Shown: positions 26,535-34,170 of the stretch, one piece after another
How the letters are laid out: each line of letters opens with the position of its first letter
Numbering within the stretch: the first letter of the stretch is position 1
Origin: Candidatus Tanganyikabacteria bacterium
GTDB lineage: Bacteria; Cyanobacteriota; Sericytochromatia; S15B-MN24; VGJW01
Reading direction: 5' to 3'
DNA: 35,498 bases
NCBI GenBank assembly: GCA_016867235.1
Contig: VGJY01000020.1
Location: forward strand, 1 to 35,498
Notes under the pieces: model-generated
Database searches by the model: none
Told to the model about the DNA's origin: nothing
What the model saw: the letters and a program-made list of their open reading frames with translations, nothing else
Position numbers and translations under genes: made by a program

Positions 26535-26595
26535 TTGCGAAGTTCGGCTTGCCCCGTCCCAGTCTAGCAGCCCCGCGTTTAGCACTGCCGGGCTG

Positions 26596-26604
26596 TGGTA
26601 GAAT
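26596..26604 (+). promoter_or_regulatory. Extended -10 promoter of the NYN gene
   Basis: TGG followed by TAGAAT makes an extended -10 element; the -35 region is weak, as usual for this class. The expected leader is about 48 nt, ending in GGGAG before the ATG at 26659. Confidence 0.5.
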
Positions 26605-26658
26605 GTGGCCAGAACCTTCCGTACGGGTCTTTTTGAGTATTTTCAATGCGGGAGATTG

Positions 26659-28785
26659 ATGTCTAACCCCGCGCGTTGCGCACTTTTCGTCGATCACGAG
26701 AACATCTGGCTCAGCCTGAAGCAGGCCTACGGGCAGGCGATCGGTGGCGAGGAGTTCGCCGAGGATCTCGCCCAGGCCCTCAAGGAGTGCTGCCAGGCCA
26801 AGGGTGAGCTCGAATACTGGGCCGCGGTCGCCGACTGGACCAAGGGCGATTTCGCCAGCCACGCCAAGGCCTACAACCGCTACGCCTACGAAGTCATCCT
26901 GAATTTCACCGGCCCCAACAACGCCGACCTCAAGATCCAGGGCGCGATCATGGACCTGATGAACCGGCGCCCGGAAATCGACACCTACATCATCGCGACC
27001 GGCGACAAGGGCTTCCAGCCTACCCTCCAGCGCATCGTCCACAGCGGCAAGCATGCCGTCATCTGGGGCGTGCGCGGCGCGACCAACCAGACCCTGCAGA
27101 CCTTCGCGTCCGACTTCGAGCACCTCGACAAGCTCCTGGCCGACCTCCTGCGCGACGCGGCCGCCAATGCCGGTCGGACAGCGCGACCCGGTGTCGCGGG
27201 CCAGTCGCGGCCAGGCGGCACCGGGCCGATGCGGTCGGGCGCCCCGCGGACCGGCAACGGCCTGGGGACGGCCTCCGAGGCCGTGCCTGGCTCGGCCGTC
27301 GCGACCCGCCGCGCAACCGAGCCGATCGCGGCGAGTCGGCCGCGGAGCCTGCCGGTGCCGCTCATCGAGCCGCGCGACCGGGCCGGCACGCTCTCGACCC
27401 TCGACGCCCTGGTCGTCTACGCCGACTACTACATGAAGGCAAACCACTTCGCGTTCTTCACCTTCGCGAAGTTCCTGGACTTCCTCAACGGGCGCGGCCT
27501 GGTAGGCCTCTCGGACGAAGAGCGCGAGATGTGGCTCAAGAGCGCGGTCAACACCGAGATCTTCAATTCCGAGGAAATACGGCTGACCGATCACCACACC
27601 GGCGAAGCCAAGACCATCCGCCGCTTCCGCCTCGCCGACGAGAACGCTCGCGTTGCCGAGGCCCGCGGCGTCATCGAGCATGTGCTCAAGTTCCTGGCCG
27701 ACACGCTGACCGGGCCGTTCAACCCCAGTTTCAGCAAGCTTCGCGATCAGCTGCAGACCGCCATTCCGGACCTGCAGATCGATCGGGTCCACAACTGGCT
27801 GTCGTGGCTCAAGGAGACCAACGTCCTGCTCACCAAGGAAGTGCCCCACAAGCGCGATCCGGCCATCAAGGTCAAGCTGGTGCGCCTGAATCCGGAGCAT
27901 TTCCTGGTCAAGCACCTGGCGGCCGGGCCATACGCGGGCCCCGAGGAATTGCTGGTCTGCGTCGTCGATTCGCATTTGATCGAGCACGGCCACGCCTGGA
28001 TGGCCGCGAGCAAATTGCTCGAACGCATCGCCGACAAACTGGCCTCCGACGGCCGTCCGCCCGCCGAGGCGCGCAAGGAAGCCAAGGAGATCCTCGACGC
28101 GGCCAAGGCGGATCGCCTGGTGCGCGTCGCCAAGCCCAGCAGCCTCGCTCCTGACGGCGAGGACGGCTCGGGCGACGAGGAGGGCGGCTACTTCCCGTCG
28201 ATGGATCTGGGAATGCCGACCGCGCCACCACCGGCCAGCCAGGTCTACCTCGAGCGCCAACACGCTCGCGTGGCCGAGATCCTCGACCGCCGCAACGGCA
28301 TGGTCCGGCTGATGCACGAATCCTTGCGCGGCCGGGCCTGGATCGCCCGCAGCACCTATCAGCGCGAGGTGGGGGCGTTGTTTGCGCCGCCGGCCGGGGA
28401 GGACGCGGGCGAGGGCGATCCGCGGGCGCCCGAGGTCGGCCAGGCGCCGGACGCGACCGTCCAGGACGCGCCAGCGGCCGGGTCCGGGGAAGCCGGCAGG
28501 GTCGAGGGCGGGGAGGCCCCGGAAGTCGCGGAGATCGCCGGCGACGCGCCGGATGCCGGGAAAGCCGGGCCTGCCGGCCCGGCGGCCCACGAGCTGGTGC
28601 ACTTCTGGATAAACTTGCTGACATACCTGCGGATCTTCCTGCCGCGCCAGGTCCCGAATCCGCGTGGCGGCACGACCAACGCCCTGATGCTGAACCCGTC
28701 CAGTCGCGTCGCGGCCGAAGCCCTCGCCGGGTTCACAAACCTGGCACAGGCGCCCGAGGACGGCGCCGCCATCACCGGGGAGTAG
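26659..28785 (+). CDS. NYN-domain protein (putative ribonuclease) with winged-helix-like C-terminal region
   Basis: A 708-residue cytoplasmic protein. Residues 7-165 form an NYN/LabA-like PIN-fold domain: FVDHEN (Asp12), NNADLKIQGAIMD (Asp90, Asp98), IATGDKGFQP (Asp116), the four acidic residues expected for Mg-dependent RNA cleavage. A disordered basic linker (about 168-245) follows, then LSTLDALVVYADYYMKANHFAFFTFAKFLDFLNGRG and a second similar block (FNPSFSKLRDQLQTAIPDLQIDRVHNWLSWLKETNVLLTKE) that read as tandem winged-helix-like modules, perhaps RNA binding; a further helical region ends in an Ala/Gly/Glu-rich segment and a conserved-looking tail (NLLTYLRIFLPRQVPNPRGGTTNALMLNP). The start is the ATG with GGGAG and an extended -10 promoter. 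It is divergent from the restriction-modification operon; whether it belongs to it functionally is unknown. Confidence 0.82.
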   Translation: MSNPARCALFVDHENIWLSLKQAYGQAIGGEEFAEDLAQALKECCQAKGELEYWAAVADWTKGDFASHAKAYNRYAYEVILNFTGPNNADLKIQGAIMDLMNRRPEIDTYIIATGDKGFQPTLQRIVHSGKHAVIWGVRGATNQTLQTFASDFEHLDKLLADLLRDAAANAGRTARPGVAGQSRPGGTGPMRSGAPRTGNGLGTASEAVPGSAVATRRATEPIAASRPRSLPVPLIEPRDRAGTLSTLDALVVYADYYMKANHFAFFTFAKFLDFLNGRGLVGLSDEEREMWLKSAVNTEIFNSEEIRLTDHHTGEAKTIRRFRLADENARVAEARGVIEHVLKFLADTLTGPFNPSFSKLRDQLQTAIPDLQIDRVHNWLSWLKETNVLLTKEVPHKRDPAIKVKLVRLNPEHFLVKHLAAGPYAGPEELLVCVVDSHLIEHGHAWMAASKLLERIADKLASDGRPPAEARKEAKEILDAAKADRLVRVAKPSSLAPDGEDGSGDEEGGYFPSMDLGMPTAPPPASQVYLERQHARVAEILDRRNGMVRLMHESLRGRAWIARSTYQREVGALFAPPAGEDAGEGDPRAPEVGQAPDATVQDAPAAGSGEAGRVEGGEAPEVAEIAGDAPDAGKAGPAGPAAHELVHFWINLLTYLRIFLPRQVPNPRGGTTNALMLNPSSRVAAEALAGFTNLAQAPEDGAAITGE

Positions 28786-28814
28786 GCACGCGCGCCGGCA
28801 ACGCCAGGGCGGCC

Positions 28815-29114
28815 GTGCTGGGCACGCTGAAATCGGGCGGCGGGGCCTTGATGGTCCTCGGCTTCTTCACCGGCGGCCCCTGGCTGATCGCGGTCGGCGG
28901 CCTCATGGACGCCGGCGCCTACCTGGCCGGGCTGATCCGACCGGCTCGCCGGAAGGTCGGGCAGGATGGCGTCGCGTCCGCGGATCGCCAGCCCGCAAGC
29001 TACCGCCCGAGCGTGTCCTTGCCCGGGCGGGCCGCCGGCACGTCTATCCAGGTGCAACTCGGCGGATCGGTCGCCAGGTCGACGACGCCCACGCAGGGCT
29101 CCGAGCCGTCGTAG
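28815..29114 (+). CDS. Possible small membrane protein
   Basis: A 99-codon frame from a GTG 29 nt after the NYN gene. Residues 7-42 (SGGGALMVLGFFTGGPWLIAVGGLMDAGAYLAGLI) would make one or two glycine-rich membrane segments, followed by a basic stretch (RPARRK). The last third overlaps the end of the opposite-strand phosphoesterase gene by 115 nt and looks like shadow sequence. Either the gene is real with an accidental tail, or only a chance frame; GGGCGG near the start is a weak ribosome site. Confidence 0.35.
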   Translation: MLGTLKSGGGALMVLGFFTGGPWLIAVGGLMDAGAYLAGLIRPARRKVGQDGVASADRQPASYRPSVSLPGRAAGTSIQVQLGGSVARSTTPTQGSEPS

Positions 29115-29506
29115 TTTCGCCAGGCGCTCGCCGGGTTGAAGTAGCGTGTCTTGCCCACCACCTGCGACACGCGCCGGTGCAGGTGCCCGAAGAGCACCAG
29201 ATCGGCCTCGACCTCGGCGGCCCGCACCAGGAGGTTATCCAGGCCCTTCTTGACGTCGTAGAGATGGCCGTGAGTGAGGTAGATCTGCCGCCCGCCCAGT
29301 TCGATCATCTTCTCGGGCATCATTGCGAACGGGTAGTCGGCGTTGCCCGAGACCTGCACGATGGGTGTCCGCAGGGCCGCCTGCAGGATCTGGCCGTCCT
29401 GGAACCCGTCGCCCAGGTGCACCAGCAGATCGCAGGTCTCGGCCACGTGCAGGATGGCGTTGAGGTCCGCCTTGCCGTGGGTGTCGGAGATCGCCAGGAG
29501 CCTCAC
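29000..29506 (-). CDS. YfcE/MJ0936-type metallophosphoesterase
   Basis: A 168-residue calcineurin-like phosphodiesterase with all metal motifs: ISDTHG (Asp8, His10), HLGDG (Asp33), SGNAD (Asn55), LTHGH (His79, His81) and FGHLHR (His108, His110). Members hydrolyse phosphodiesters and possibly 2',3'-cyclic nucleotides; the physiological substrate is unclear. The GTG start overlaps the relA/spoT stop (GTGA, 3 nt shared), so the two are translationally coupled. The 3' end overlaps a possible small gene on the other strand. Confidence 0.9.
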   Translation of the reverse strand: MRLLAISDTHGKADLNAILHVAETCDLLVHLGDGFQDGQILQAALRTPIVQVSGNADYPFAMMPEKMIELGGRQIYLTHGHLYDVKKGLDNLLVRAAEVEADLVLFGHLHRRVSQVVGKTRYFNPASAWRNYDGSEPCVGVVDLATDPPSCTWIDVPAARPGKDTLGR

Positions 29507-31653
29507 CGGCGGACGCGCTGCCCTCTGGCCACCCGGTAGGCCCGGATGACGTCGGCGATGCGGCCTACCACGCCGAGCACGCGTTGCAGGTGGTCGAGGT
29601 CGAAGACGTCTATCACCAGGTGCACGACGACGATCTTGCCCTTGCCCGACTGGCGGACCTCCACGTTGCGGATGTTGGTCTTGGTGTCGGCCATCTTGGC
29701 CGTGACATCCTTGAGCAATCCCACCCGGTCGATGACCTCGATGGCGATTTCCACGGGGAATGTCGACTGATCGCCGCCCGGCCAGTCCACCGAGACCCGC
29801 CGATCGCCCTCGGCGGCCGCGAGGTTGGGACAGTCGGCGGCGTGAATGCTGATGCCACGGGTCTTGGTCACCAGGCCCACGATGGGCTCGCCGGGCACCG
29901 GCGAGCAGCACTTGGACAGGTGCAAGAGCATCCCCGAGTCGCCCTCGACCAGGATGCCCGTGCCGTTGCGCCGCTTTGACGCGGCGGCCGGGACATGGGT
30001 CTTGGGAACGAACGGTTCGAGCGGTTTCTGGTAGGTGTCGCGCAGCAGGTTGGCGACGCTGACGGCCGGCTTCTCGCCGTAGCCGATGGCGGCAAGCACG
30101 TCGTCGGCCGACTGGAACTTGAGCTTGGGCGCGATTTCGGACAGGTACTCGGGCTTGGCGAGGTTGAGGAGGCGCATGCGGTCGAGTTCGCGCTCCAGGG
30201 CCTCGCGCCCGAGTTCGATGTTCTCCTCGCGCCGTTGCCTCTTGAACCAGCTCCGGATGCGTTGCTTGGCCGAGGTGGTCGTGACGAACGAGAGCCAGTC
30301 GAGGCTCGGCTTCTCGACCTTGCTCGTCATGATCTCGATGATGTCGCCGTTGCCCAGAGTGGTGTCGAGGGGCACGATGCGGCCGTTGACCTTGGCGCCG
30401 GTGCAACGGTGGCCCACGCTGGAGTGAATGCGGTACGCGAAATCGATGACCGTGGCGCCGCGCTTGAGATCCAGGACATCGCCGCGAGGCGTGAACACGA
30501 AGACCTCGTCCGAGAACAGATCTTCCTTGACCGACGTGAGGAACTCCTCGGGATCCTTCATGTCGGATTTCAATTCGAGGATCTGCCGCAACCAGGTGAG
30601 CTTCTCGTCGGCCTTGGTGAGGTCGCCACCTTCCTTGTAGCGCCAGTGGGCGGCGATGCCGTATTCGGCGATCTGGTTCATCTCGGTCGTGCGGATCTGG
30701 ATCTCGAACGGCTTGCCGCGTGGCCCCATCACGCTGGTGTGCAGCGACTGGTACAAGTTTGGCTTGGGCATCGCGATGTAGTCCTTGATACGGCCCGGGA
30801 TGGGCCGCCAGAGGTTGTGGACGATGCCCAGGACGTGGTAGCAGTCCGGGATGCTGTCCACCAGCACGCGCAAGGCGGTAAGGTCGAAGAGATCCGTGAA
30901 GGCCTTGCCCTGGCTCTTCATCTTGTTGTAGACACTGTAGAAATGCTTCGGCCGGCCGAAAACCTTGCCCTTCACGCCGGCCGCGTCCATCTCGGACTGG
31001 ATGGCTTCGCAGATCTCGGCGATGTACCGCTCGCGTTCCTCACGCTTCTCGGCGATCAAGCTCCGAATCTGCTCGTATTCCTGCGGATGCAGGTACTGGA
31101 GGGCGAGATCCTCGAGTTCCCACTTGATGCGGCCCATACCCAGGCGATGGGCGAGCGGCGCGAAGATGTCGAGGGTCTCTTGCGCGATCTCGACCTGCTT
31201 GTGCGGCGCCATGTGCTCGAGCGTGCGCATGTTGTGCAGGCGATCGGCCAACTTGACGACGATGACCCGGATGTCCTGGGCCATGGCCATGAACATCCGG
31301 CGGAAATTCTCGGCCTGGCGTTCCTGCTTGCTCGAAAACGAGAGCTTTCCCAGCTTGGTGACGCCCTCGACCAGCACGCGTACTTCCTGGCCGAAGCGCG
31401 CCTCGAGATCCTCGGGCGGCACCGGCGTGTCTTCGAGGACGTCGTGCAGGAGGCCCGCCGCGACCGTCGCGCCGTCTGCCTCCAGGCGGGCCAGGATCAG
31501 CGCCACCTCGTACGGGTGGATGATGTAGGGTTCCTGCGACTTGCGGGTCTGACCGTCATGCTGATCGCGGGCGAATTCGTAGGCGCGCCGACACAACTCC
31601 ACGTCCGCTGGCGGTGCGTACGCGCAGAGGGTCTTGATCAGCTCGTCGGGCAC
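29503..31653 (-). CDS. relA: Bifunctional (p)ppGpp synthetase/hydrolase (RelA/SpoT homologue)
   Basis: A 716-residue long Rsh. The hydrolase HD domain has IIHPYEVA (His46), LLHDVLEDT (His70, Asp71, Glu74, Asp75) and KLADRLHNMRTL (Asp137), all intact. The synthetase domain has GRPKHFYSVYNKM, DLTALRVLVD, YQSLHTSVMGPRGKPFEIQIRT, also intact. TGS domain about residues 385-445 (EVFVFTPRGDVLDLKRGATVIDFAYRIHSSVGHRC), then helical and zinc-finger regions with KCCSPVPGE and HAADCPN, and an ACT domain from about 640. So both making and breaking of (p)ppGpp are likely. The start is the GTG with AAGGAA just upstream. A candidate promoter and an inverted repeat lie upstream, and apt precedes it on the same strand. 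Confidence 0.95.
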   Translation of the reverse strand: MPDELIKTLCAYAPPADVELCRRAYEFARDQHDGQTRKSQEPYIIHPYEVALILARLEADGATVAAGLLHDVLEDTPVPPEDLEARFGQEVRVLVEGVTKLGKLSFSSKQERQAENFRRMFMAMAQDIRVIVVKLADRLHNMRTLEHMAPHKQVEIAQETLDIFAPLAHRLGMGRIKWELEDLALQYLHPQEYEQIRSLIAEKREERERYIAEICEAIQSEMDAAGVKGKVFGRPKHFYSVYNKMKSQGKAFTDLFDLTALRVLVDSIPDCYHVLGIVHNLWRPIPGRIKDYIAMPKPNLYQSLHTSVMGPRGKPFEIQIRTTEMNQIAEYGIAAHWRYKEGGDLTKADEKLTWLRQILELKSDMKDPEEFLTSVKEDLFSDEVFVFTPRGDVLDLKRGATVIDFAYRIHSSVGHRCTGAKVNGRIVPLDTTLGNGDIIEIMTSKVEKPSLDWLSFVTTTSAKQRIRSWFKRQRREENIELGREALERELDRMRLLNLAKPEYLSEIAPKLKFQSADDVLAAIGYGEKPAVSVANLLRDTYQKPLEPFVPKTHVPAAASKRRNGTGILVEGDSGMLLHLSKCCSPVPGEPIVGLVTKTRGISIHAADCPNLAAAEGDRRVSVDWPGGDQSTFPVEIAIEVIDRVGLLKDVTAKMADTKTNIRNVEVRQSGKGKIVVVHLVIDVFDLDHLQRVLGVVGRIADVIRAYRVARGQRVRR

Positions 31654-31668
31654 TTCCTTGTCAGGTAC

Positions 31669-31714
31669 CTCTCCAGATGTCGGTCAGTTTAGCGCTGGAG
31701 AGTTCCCCTTTGAA
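31669..31714 (-). promoter_or_regulatory. Candidate relA/spoT promoter with flanking inverted repeat
   Basis: On the minus strand, TTCAAA (31709-31714) and TAAACT (31686-31691) are 17 nt apart. The 8-nt arms CTCTCCAG (31695-31702) and CTGGAGAG (31669-31676) are perfect reverse complements separated by 18 nt. One arm lies in the spacer and the other in the early leader, an operator-like or leader-hairpin layout. Confidence 0.4.
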
Positions 31715-31731
31715 CCGATCTCCGGCTAGCT

Positions 31732-31750
31732 ACCCGGAATATACCCGGGT
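31732..31750 (-). terminator. Hairpin after apt, possible weak terminator
   Basis: A 6-bp perfect stem (ACCCGG/CCGGGT) with an AT-rich 7-nt loop lies a few nt after the apt stop. There is no run of T, so it may only slow or process the transcript. Confidence 0.25.
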
Positions 31751-31754
31751 GCGA

Positions 31755-32294
31755 TCAGAACGTGACTAGCGGGAAGATATCCAGTCCCTTGGCGGCGACG
31801 CGCTCGCGACCGCCCAGAAACGACAGTTCCACCAGGAAGGTGGCCTCGACGACCTCGCCGCCGGCGGCTCGGACCAGGTCGGTCGTGGCCGAGACGGTCC
31901 CGCCGGTCGCCAGGAGATCGTCCACGATGAGGATGCGGCTGCCCGTCTCGATGGCGTCCACGTGCATCTCCAGGGCATCGGTACCGTACTCCAGCTCGTA
32001 CTCCTGGCGCCGCGTCTCGTACGGGAGCTTGCCCGGCTTGCGTACGGGAATGAAACCGCATTCGAGGCCGTAGGAAATCGGCGCGCCGAAGATGAAGCCG
32101 CGGGACTCGATGCCGACCACCAGATCGATGTCGAAGCGCTTGTACCGCTCCACGATGGTCTCGACGGCCAGGCGAAACACTGCCTGATCCTTCATCAGCG
32201 GCGTGATGTCCTTGAAGACTATTCCGGGCTTGGGAAAATCCGGGATGTCCCGGATGTACGTCTTGATGAGGGCGGATTGCTCAGCTGTAATCAC
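31755..32294 (-). CDS. apt: Adenine phosphoribosyltransferase
   Basis: A 179-residue purine salvage enzyme making AMP from adenine and PRPP. Markers: YIRDIPDFPKPGIVFKDITPLM (residues 13-34), VVGIESRGFIFGAPISY (59-75), KPGKLPYET, EYGTDALEMHVDAI and the PRPP motif ILIVDDLLATGGT (121-133). Full length and typical. The GTG start has no Shine-Dalgarno but a TAGGAT 6 nt upstream. Apt just upstream of relA/spoT on the same strand is a recurrent bacterial arrangement linking purine salvage and (p)ppGpp control. Confidence 0.95.
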   Translation of the reverse strand: MITAEQSALIKTYIRDIPDFPKPGIVFKDITPLMKDQAVFRLAVETIVERYKRFDIDLVVGIESRGFIFGAPISYGLECGFIPVRKPGKLPYETRRQEYELEYGTDALEMHVDAIETGSRILIVDDLLATGGTVSATTDLVRAAGGEVVEATFLVELSFLGGRERVAAKGLDIFPLVTF

Positions 32295-32300
32295 GCCGCC

Positions 32301-32306
32301 ATCCTA
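32301..32306 (-). promoter_or_regulatory. Possible leaderless -10 box of apt
   Basis: TAGGAT on the minus strand ends 6 nt before the apt GTG, with no ribosome site between. It would allow apt to be expressed without the upstream protease genes. Confidence 0.3.
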
Positions 32307-32341
32307 GCGCATCGGGCAGGACCCGTACAGCCGCAGGCCCG

Positions 32342-33148
32342 TCAGGGGAAGATGAGTACCAGGAGGCTCTCGCCGGGCAGGCTCTGGGCAATGCGGTGCG
32401 GCTTCAGGGGGACGTCAGGCAGGGAATAGAGCAACTTCAGCGACTCGCGCTCCTCGGGCGCGAAGTCCATCGGGGTGCGGCTGCTGGTCCCCTTGTTCAT
32501 GAGGGTGTTCGGGCGCGGGTTGTGCTCGAGGCCGGCGGCGTGGCCCAGCTCATGCAGGGCCACGCGGTAGAAGAGCGAGTCAGAGAGACCGGACCGCAAG
32601 CGCATCTTCTCGGAGAAGTCGATCTGCAGGGTCGTCGAGGTGTAGCGGCTGACGACCCGCGCCTCGGTCTCGCCGAGCACGGTGTGGCTCGAAAACGAGG
32701 TGCTGTCGGTGACGGGGATGTCGGCCGACGCGCCATCCGAGAGCATCGAGAAGATCTTGAAGCCGACCGTGGTGTTGAGTTTCTCGACCGCGCGGCGGAA
32801 GAGGTCGCGCTGCATCTGCGGGAGCGGCCGGGCGCCGGGCGAGTAGGCGAGCGTGGCACCGGGCCAGCGCGGAGAGAACTTGGCGTCTTGCACCTCGAAC
32901 TCGATGAACGGGCAGTACTGGGTAGTCGCCGCCTTGTTGGCATCCAGCGCCGTCTTGGGAACCACCTTGGCGACGAAGCTCGCCGTGGCGCCCGGCACGA
33001 GCGCGCCCGGAATCGGAGTGGGCACGGGCGGATCCTCTTCCTCGGCCGGAAACGTCAGGGTCTGCTGCGGGCCGCCCGGAAACGGCAAGGCGCAGGCAGC
33101 CAACCCGAGGGTGATGGCGGCCGGCAAGGCCAGTGACAAGGGGCGCAT
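32342..33148 (-). CDS. Matrixin-like lipoprotein metalloprotease
   Basis: A 268-residue exported zinc protease. The signal peptide ends in LGLAAC (Cys19), so it is a lipoprotein; an acidic Pro-rich linker (33-50) follows. The catalytic HELGHAAGLEH (199-209) is a full HExxHxxGxxH metzincin site with a Met-turn at NTLMNKG (Met217), placing it in the matrixin-like (M10) group. No cysteine-switch propeptide is visible. It lies in a minus-strand run with a subtilase and an alpha/beta hydrolase upstream, suggesting a shared extracellular degradation role. A TATAAA 14 nt before the ATG may be its own -10. Confidence 0.85.
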   Translation of the reverse strand: MRPLSLALPAAITLGLAACALPFPGGPQQTLTFPAEEEDPPVPTPIPGALVPGATASFVAKVVPKTALDANKAATTQYCPFIEFEVQDAKFSPRWPGATLAYSPGARPLPQMQRDLFRRAVEKLNTTVGFKIFSMLSDGASADIPVTDSTSFSSHTVLGETEARVVSRYTSTTLQIDFSEKMRLRSGLSDSLFYRVALHELGHAAGLEHNPRPNTLMNKGTSSRTPMDFAPEERESLKLLYSLPDVPLKPHRIAQSLPGESLLVLIFP

Positions 33149-33162
33149 GGTCGTTTGCTCAG

Positions 33163-33168
33163 TTTATA
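33163..33168 (-). promoter_or_regulatory. Possible -10 box of the matrixin gene
   Basis: TATAAA on the minus strand lies 14 nt before the ATG, in the 41-nt gap after the hydrolase gene. The -35 region is not convincing. Confidence 0.3.
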
Positions 33169-33189
33169 CCCGCGACTTTGCGCGGCTGA

Positions 33190-34155
33190 CTACCGGAGGG
33201 CCCGGCGGAGAAGTTCGAGGACCGCGCCCTCGTACGCCGCCCGGTACAACCGGTGCGGGCTGCGGTCCATCTCGGACATGTGGTCGGCCTCCTTGAAGGT
33301 GAGCACCGCGGTATGCCGCGGATCCGCGGCTTGTGCGATCTCCTCCGAGTTGCTGACGGGAATCACATGGTCGCGGGTTCCGTGGATCAACAGGAGCGGC
33401 CTGGGGGAGAGCGCCGCGACGTTTCTTGCCGCGTCGCCCTGTCCCGGCAGGTGGCCAAGGTGGAACCCCAGCGCGCCCATGATCGCCAGTGCGCCCAGAC
33501 CCGGCAGCGGATAGCCCCTGCCCCGCAGGTAGCCGGTGAGGCCCGACCGGACGGACGCGGGCGCGCCGTCGGAGACGACCGCCTGCACCGCCGGGTCGTG
33601 GGCGCCCTCGGCGATCGCCGCCGCCCCACCGGCACTCGTGCCAAACAGGGCGATGCGGCGGTAACCCTTCTGCCGCGCGAACGCGACCGCGCCAGCCACG
33701 TCCCGGCGCTCGTCGTCGCCGAAGCTGAACGGCGCCCGCCCGCTCTCGCCGTTGCCGCGCGTGTCGATGGCCAGCACCCCGCTGGCCTGGGCCAGCCAGT
33801 AGGTGTACTCGCGCAGCAGGTGCGCCTTGTGGCTGCGGTAGCCCGGCACCACGATCACCAGGCGGCCCTTGCCGGCCGGGTCCGGGAAGAGCCAGCCGGC
33901 GATCGGCACGTTGTCGACGGCCGCCGGAAACCGCACGGCCTCGTAGGTCATGCCGTAGTTCTCGGGACGGTCGGGGAAGGAAAACGGCTTCGGGTGCGCG
34001 ATGCGCTGCGCCCCGGAGACGCCCACGACGCCCAGGTACAGCGCCAACGCAAGCGCGATCGCGCCGATCGCGGGCGGCCCGTATCTGCGCAGGGGCGCCA
34101 GGATGCGCTCGCGGACGCGAGCCCCCTTCCGGCGTTCCAGTTCGGCCTTCAACAC
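33190..34155 (-). CDS. Membrane-anchored alpha/beta hydrolase
   Basis: A 321-residue serine hydrolase with a basic cytoplasmic N-terminus and one membrane segment (about 28-48). The catalytic triad is visible: Ser174 in FGTSAGG, Asp262 in HGTRDHVIP, His292 in EADHM. IAGWLFPDPAGKGRLVIVVPGYRSHK and DTRGNGESG match the prolyl oligopeptidase/dienelactone-like hydrolase group (BAAT or Hydrolase_4 style). The substrate is unknown; an acyl ester or peptide is possible. The GTG start is 12 nt after the subtilase stop, with TAGAAT 9 nt upstream. Confidence 0.85.
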   Translation of the reverse strand: MLKAELERRKGARVRERILAPLRRYGPPAIGAIALALALYLGVVGVSGAQRIAHPKPFSFPDRPENYGMTYEAVRFPAAVDNVPIAGWLFPDPAGKGRLVIVVPGYRSHKAHLLREYTYWLAQASGVLAIDTRGNGESGRAPFSFGDDERRDVAGAVAFARQKGYRRIALFGTSAGGAAAIAEGAHDPAVQAVVSDGAPASVRSGLTGYLRGRGYPLPGLGALAIMGALGFHLGHLPGQGDAARNVAALSPRPLLLIHGTRDHVIPVSNSEEIAQAADPRHTAVLTFKEADHMSEMDRSPHRLYRAAYEGAVLELLRRALR

Positions 34156-34164
34156 GATCCGAAG

Positions 34165-34170
34165 ATTCTA
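34165..34170 (-). promoter_or_regulatory. Possible leaderless -10 box of the alpha/beta hydrolase gene
   Basis: TAGAAT on the minus strand lies 9 nt before the GTG; its first three bases are also the stop codon of the subtilase gene. The evidence is the box alone. Confidence 0.25.
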
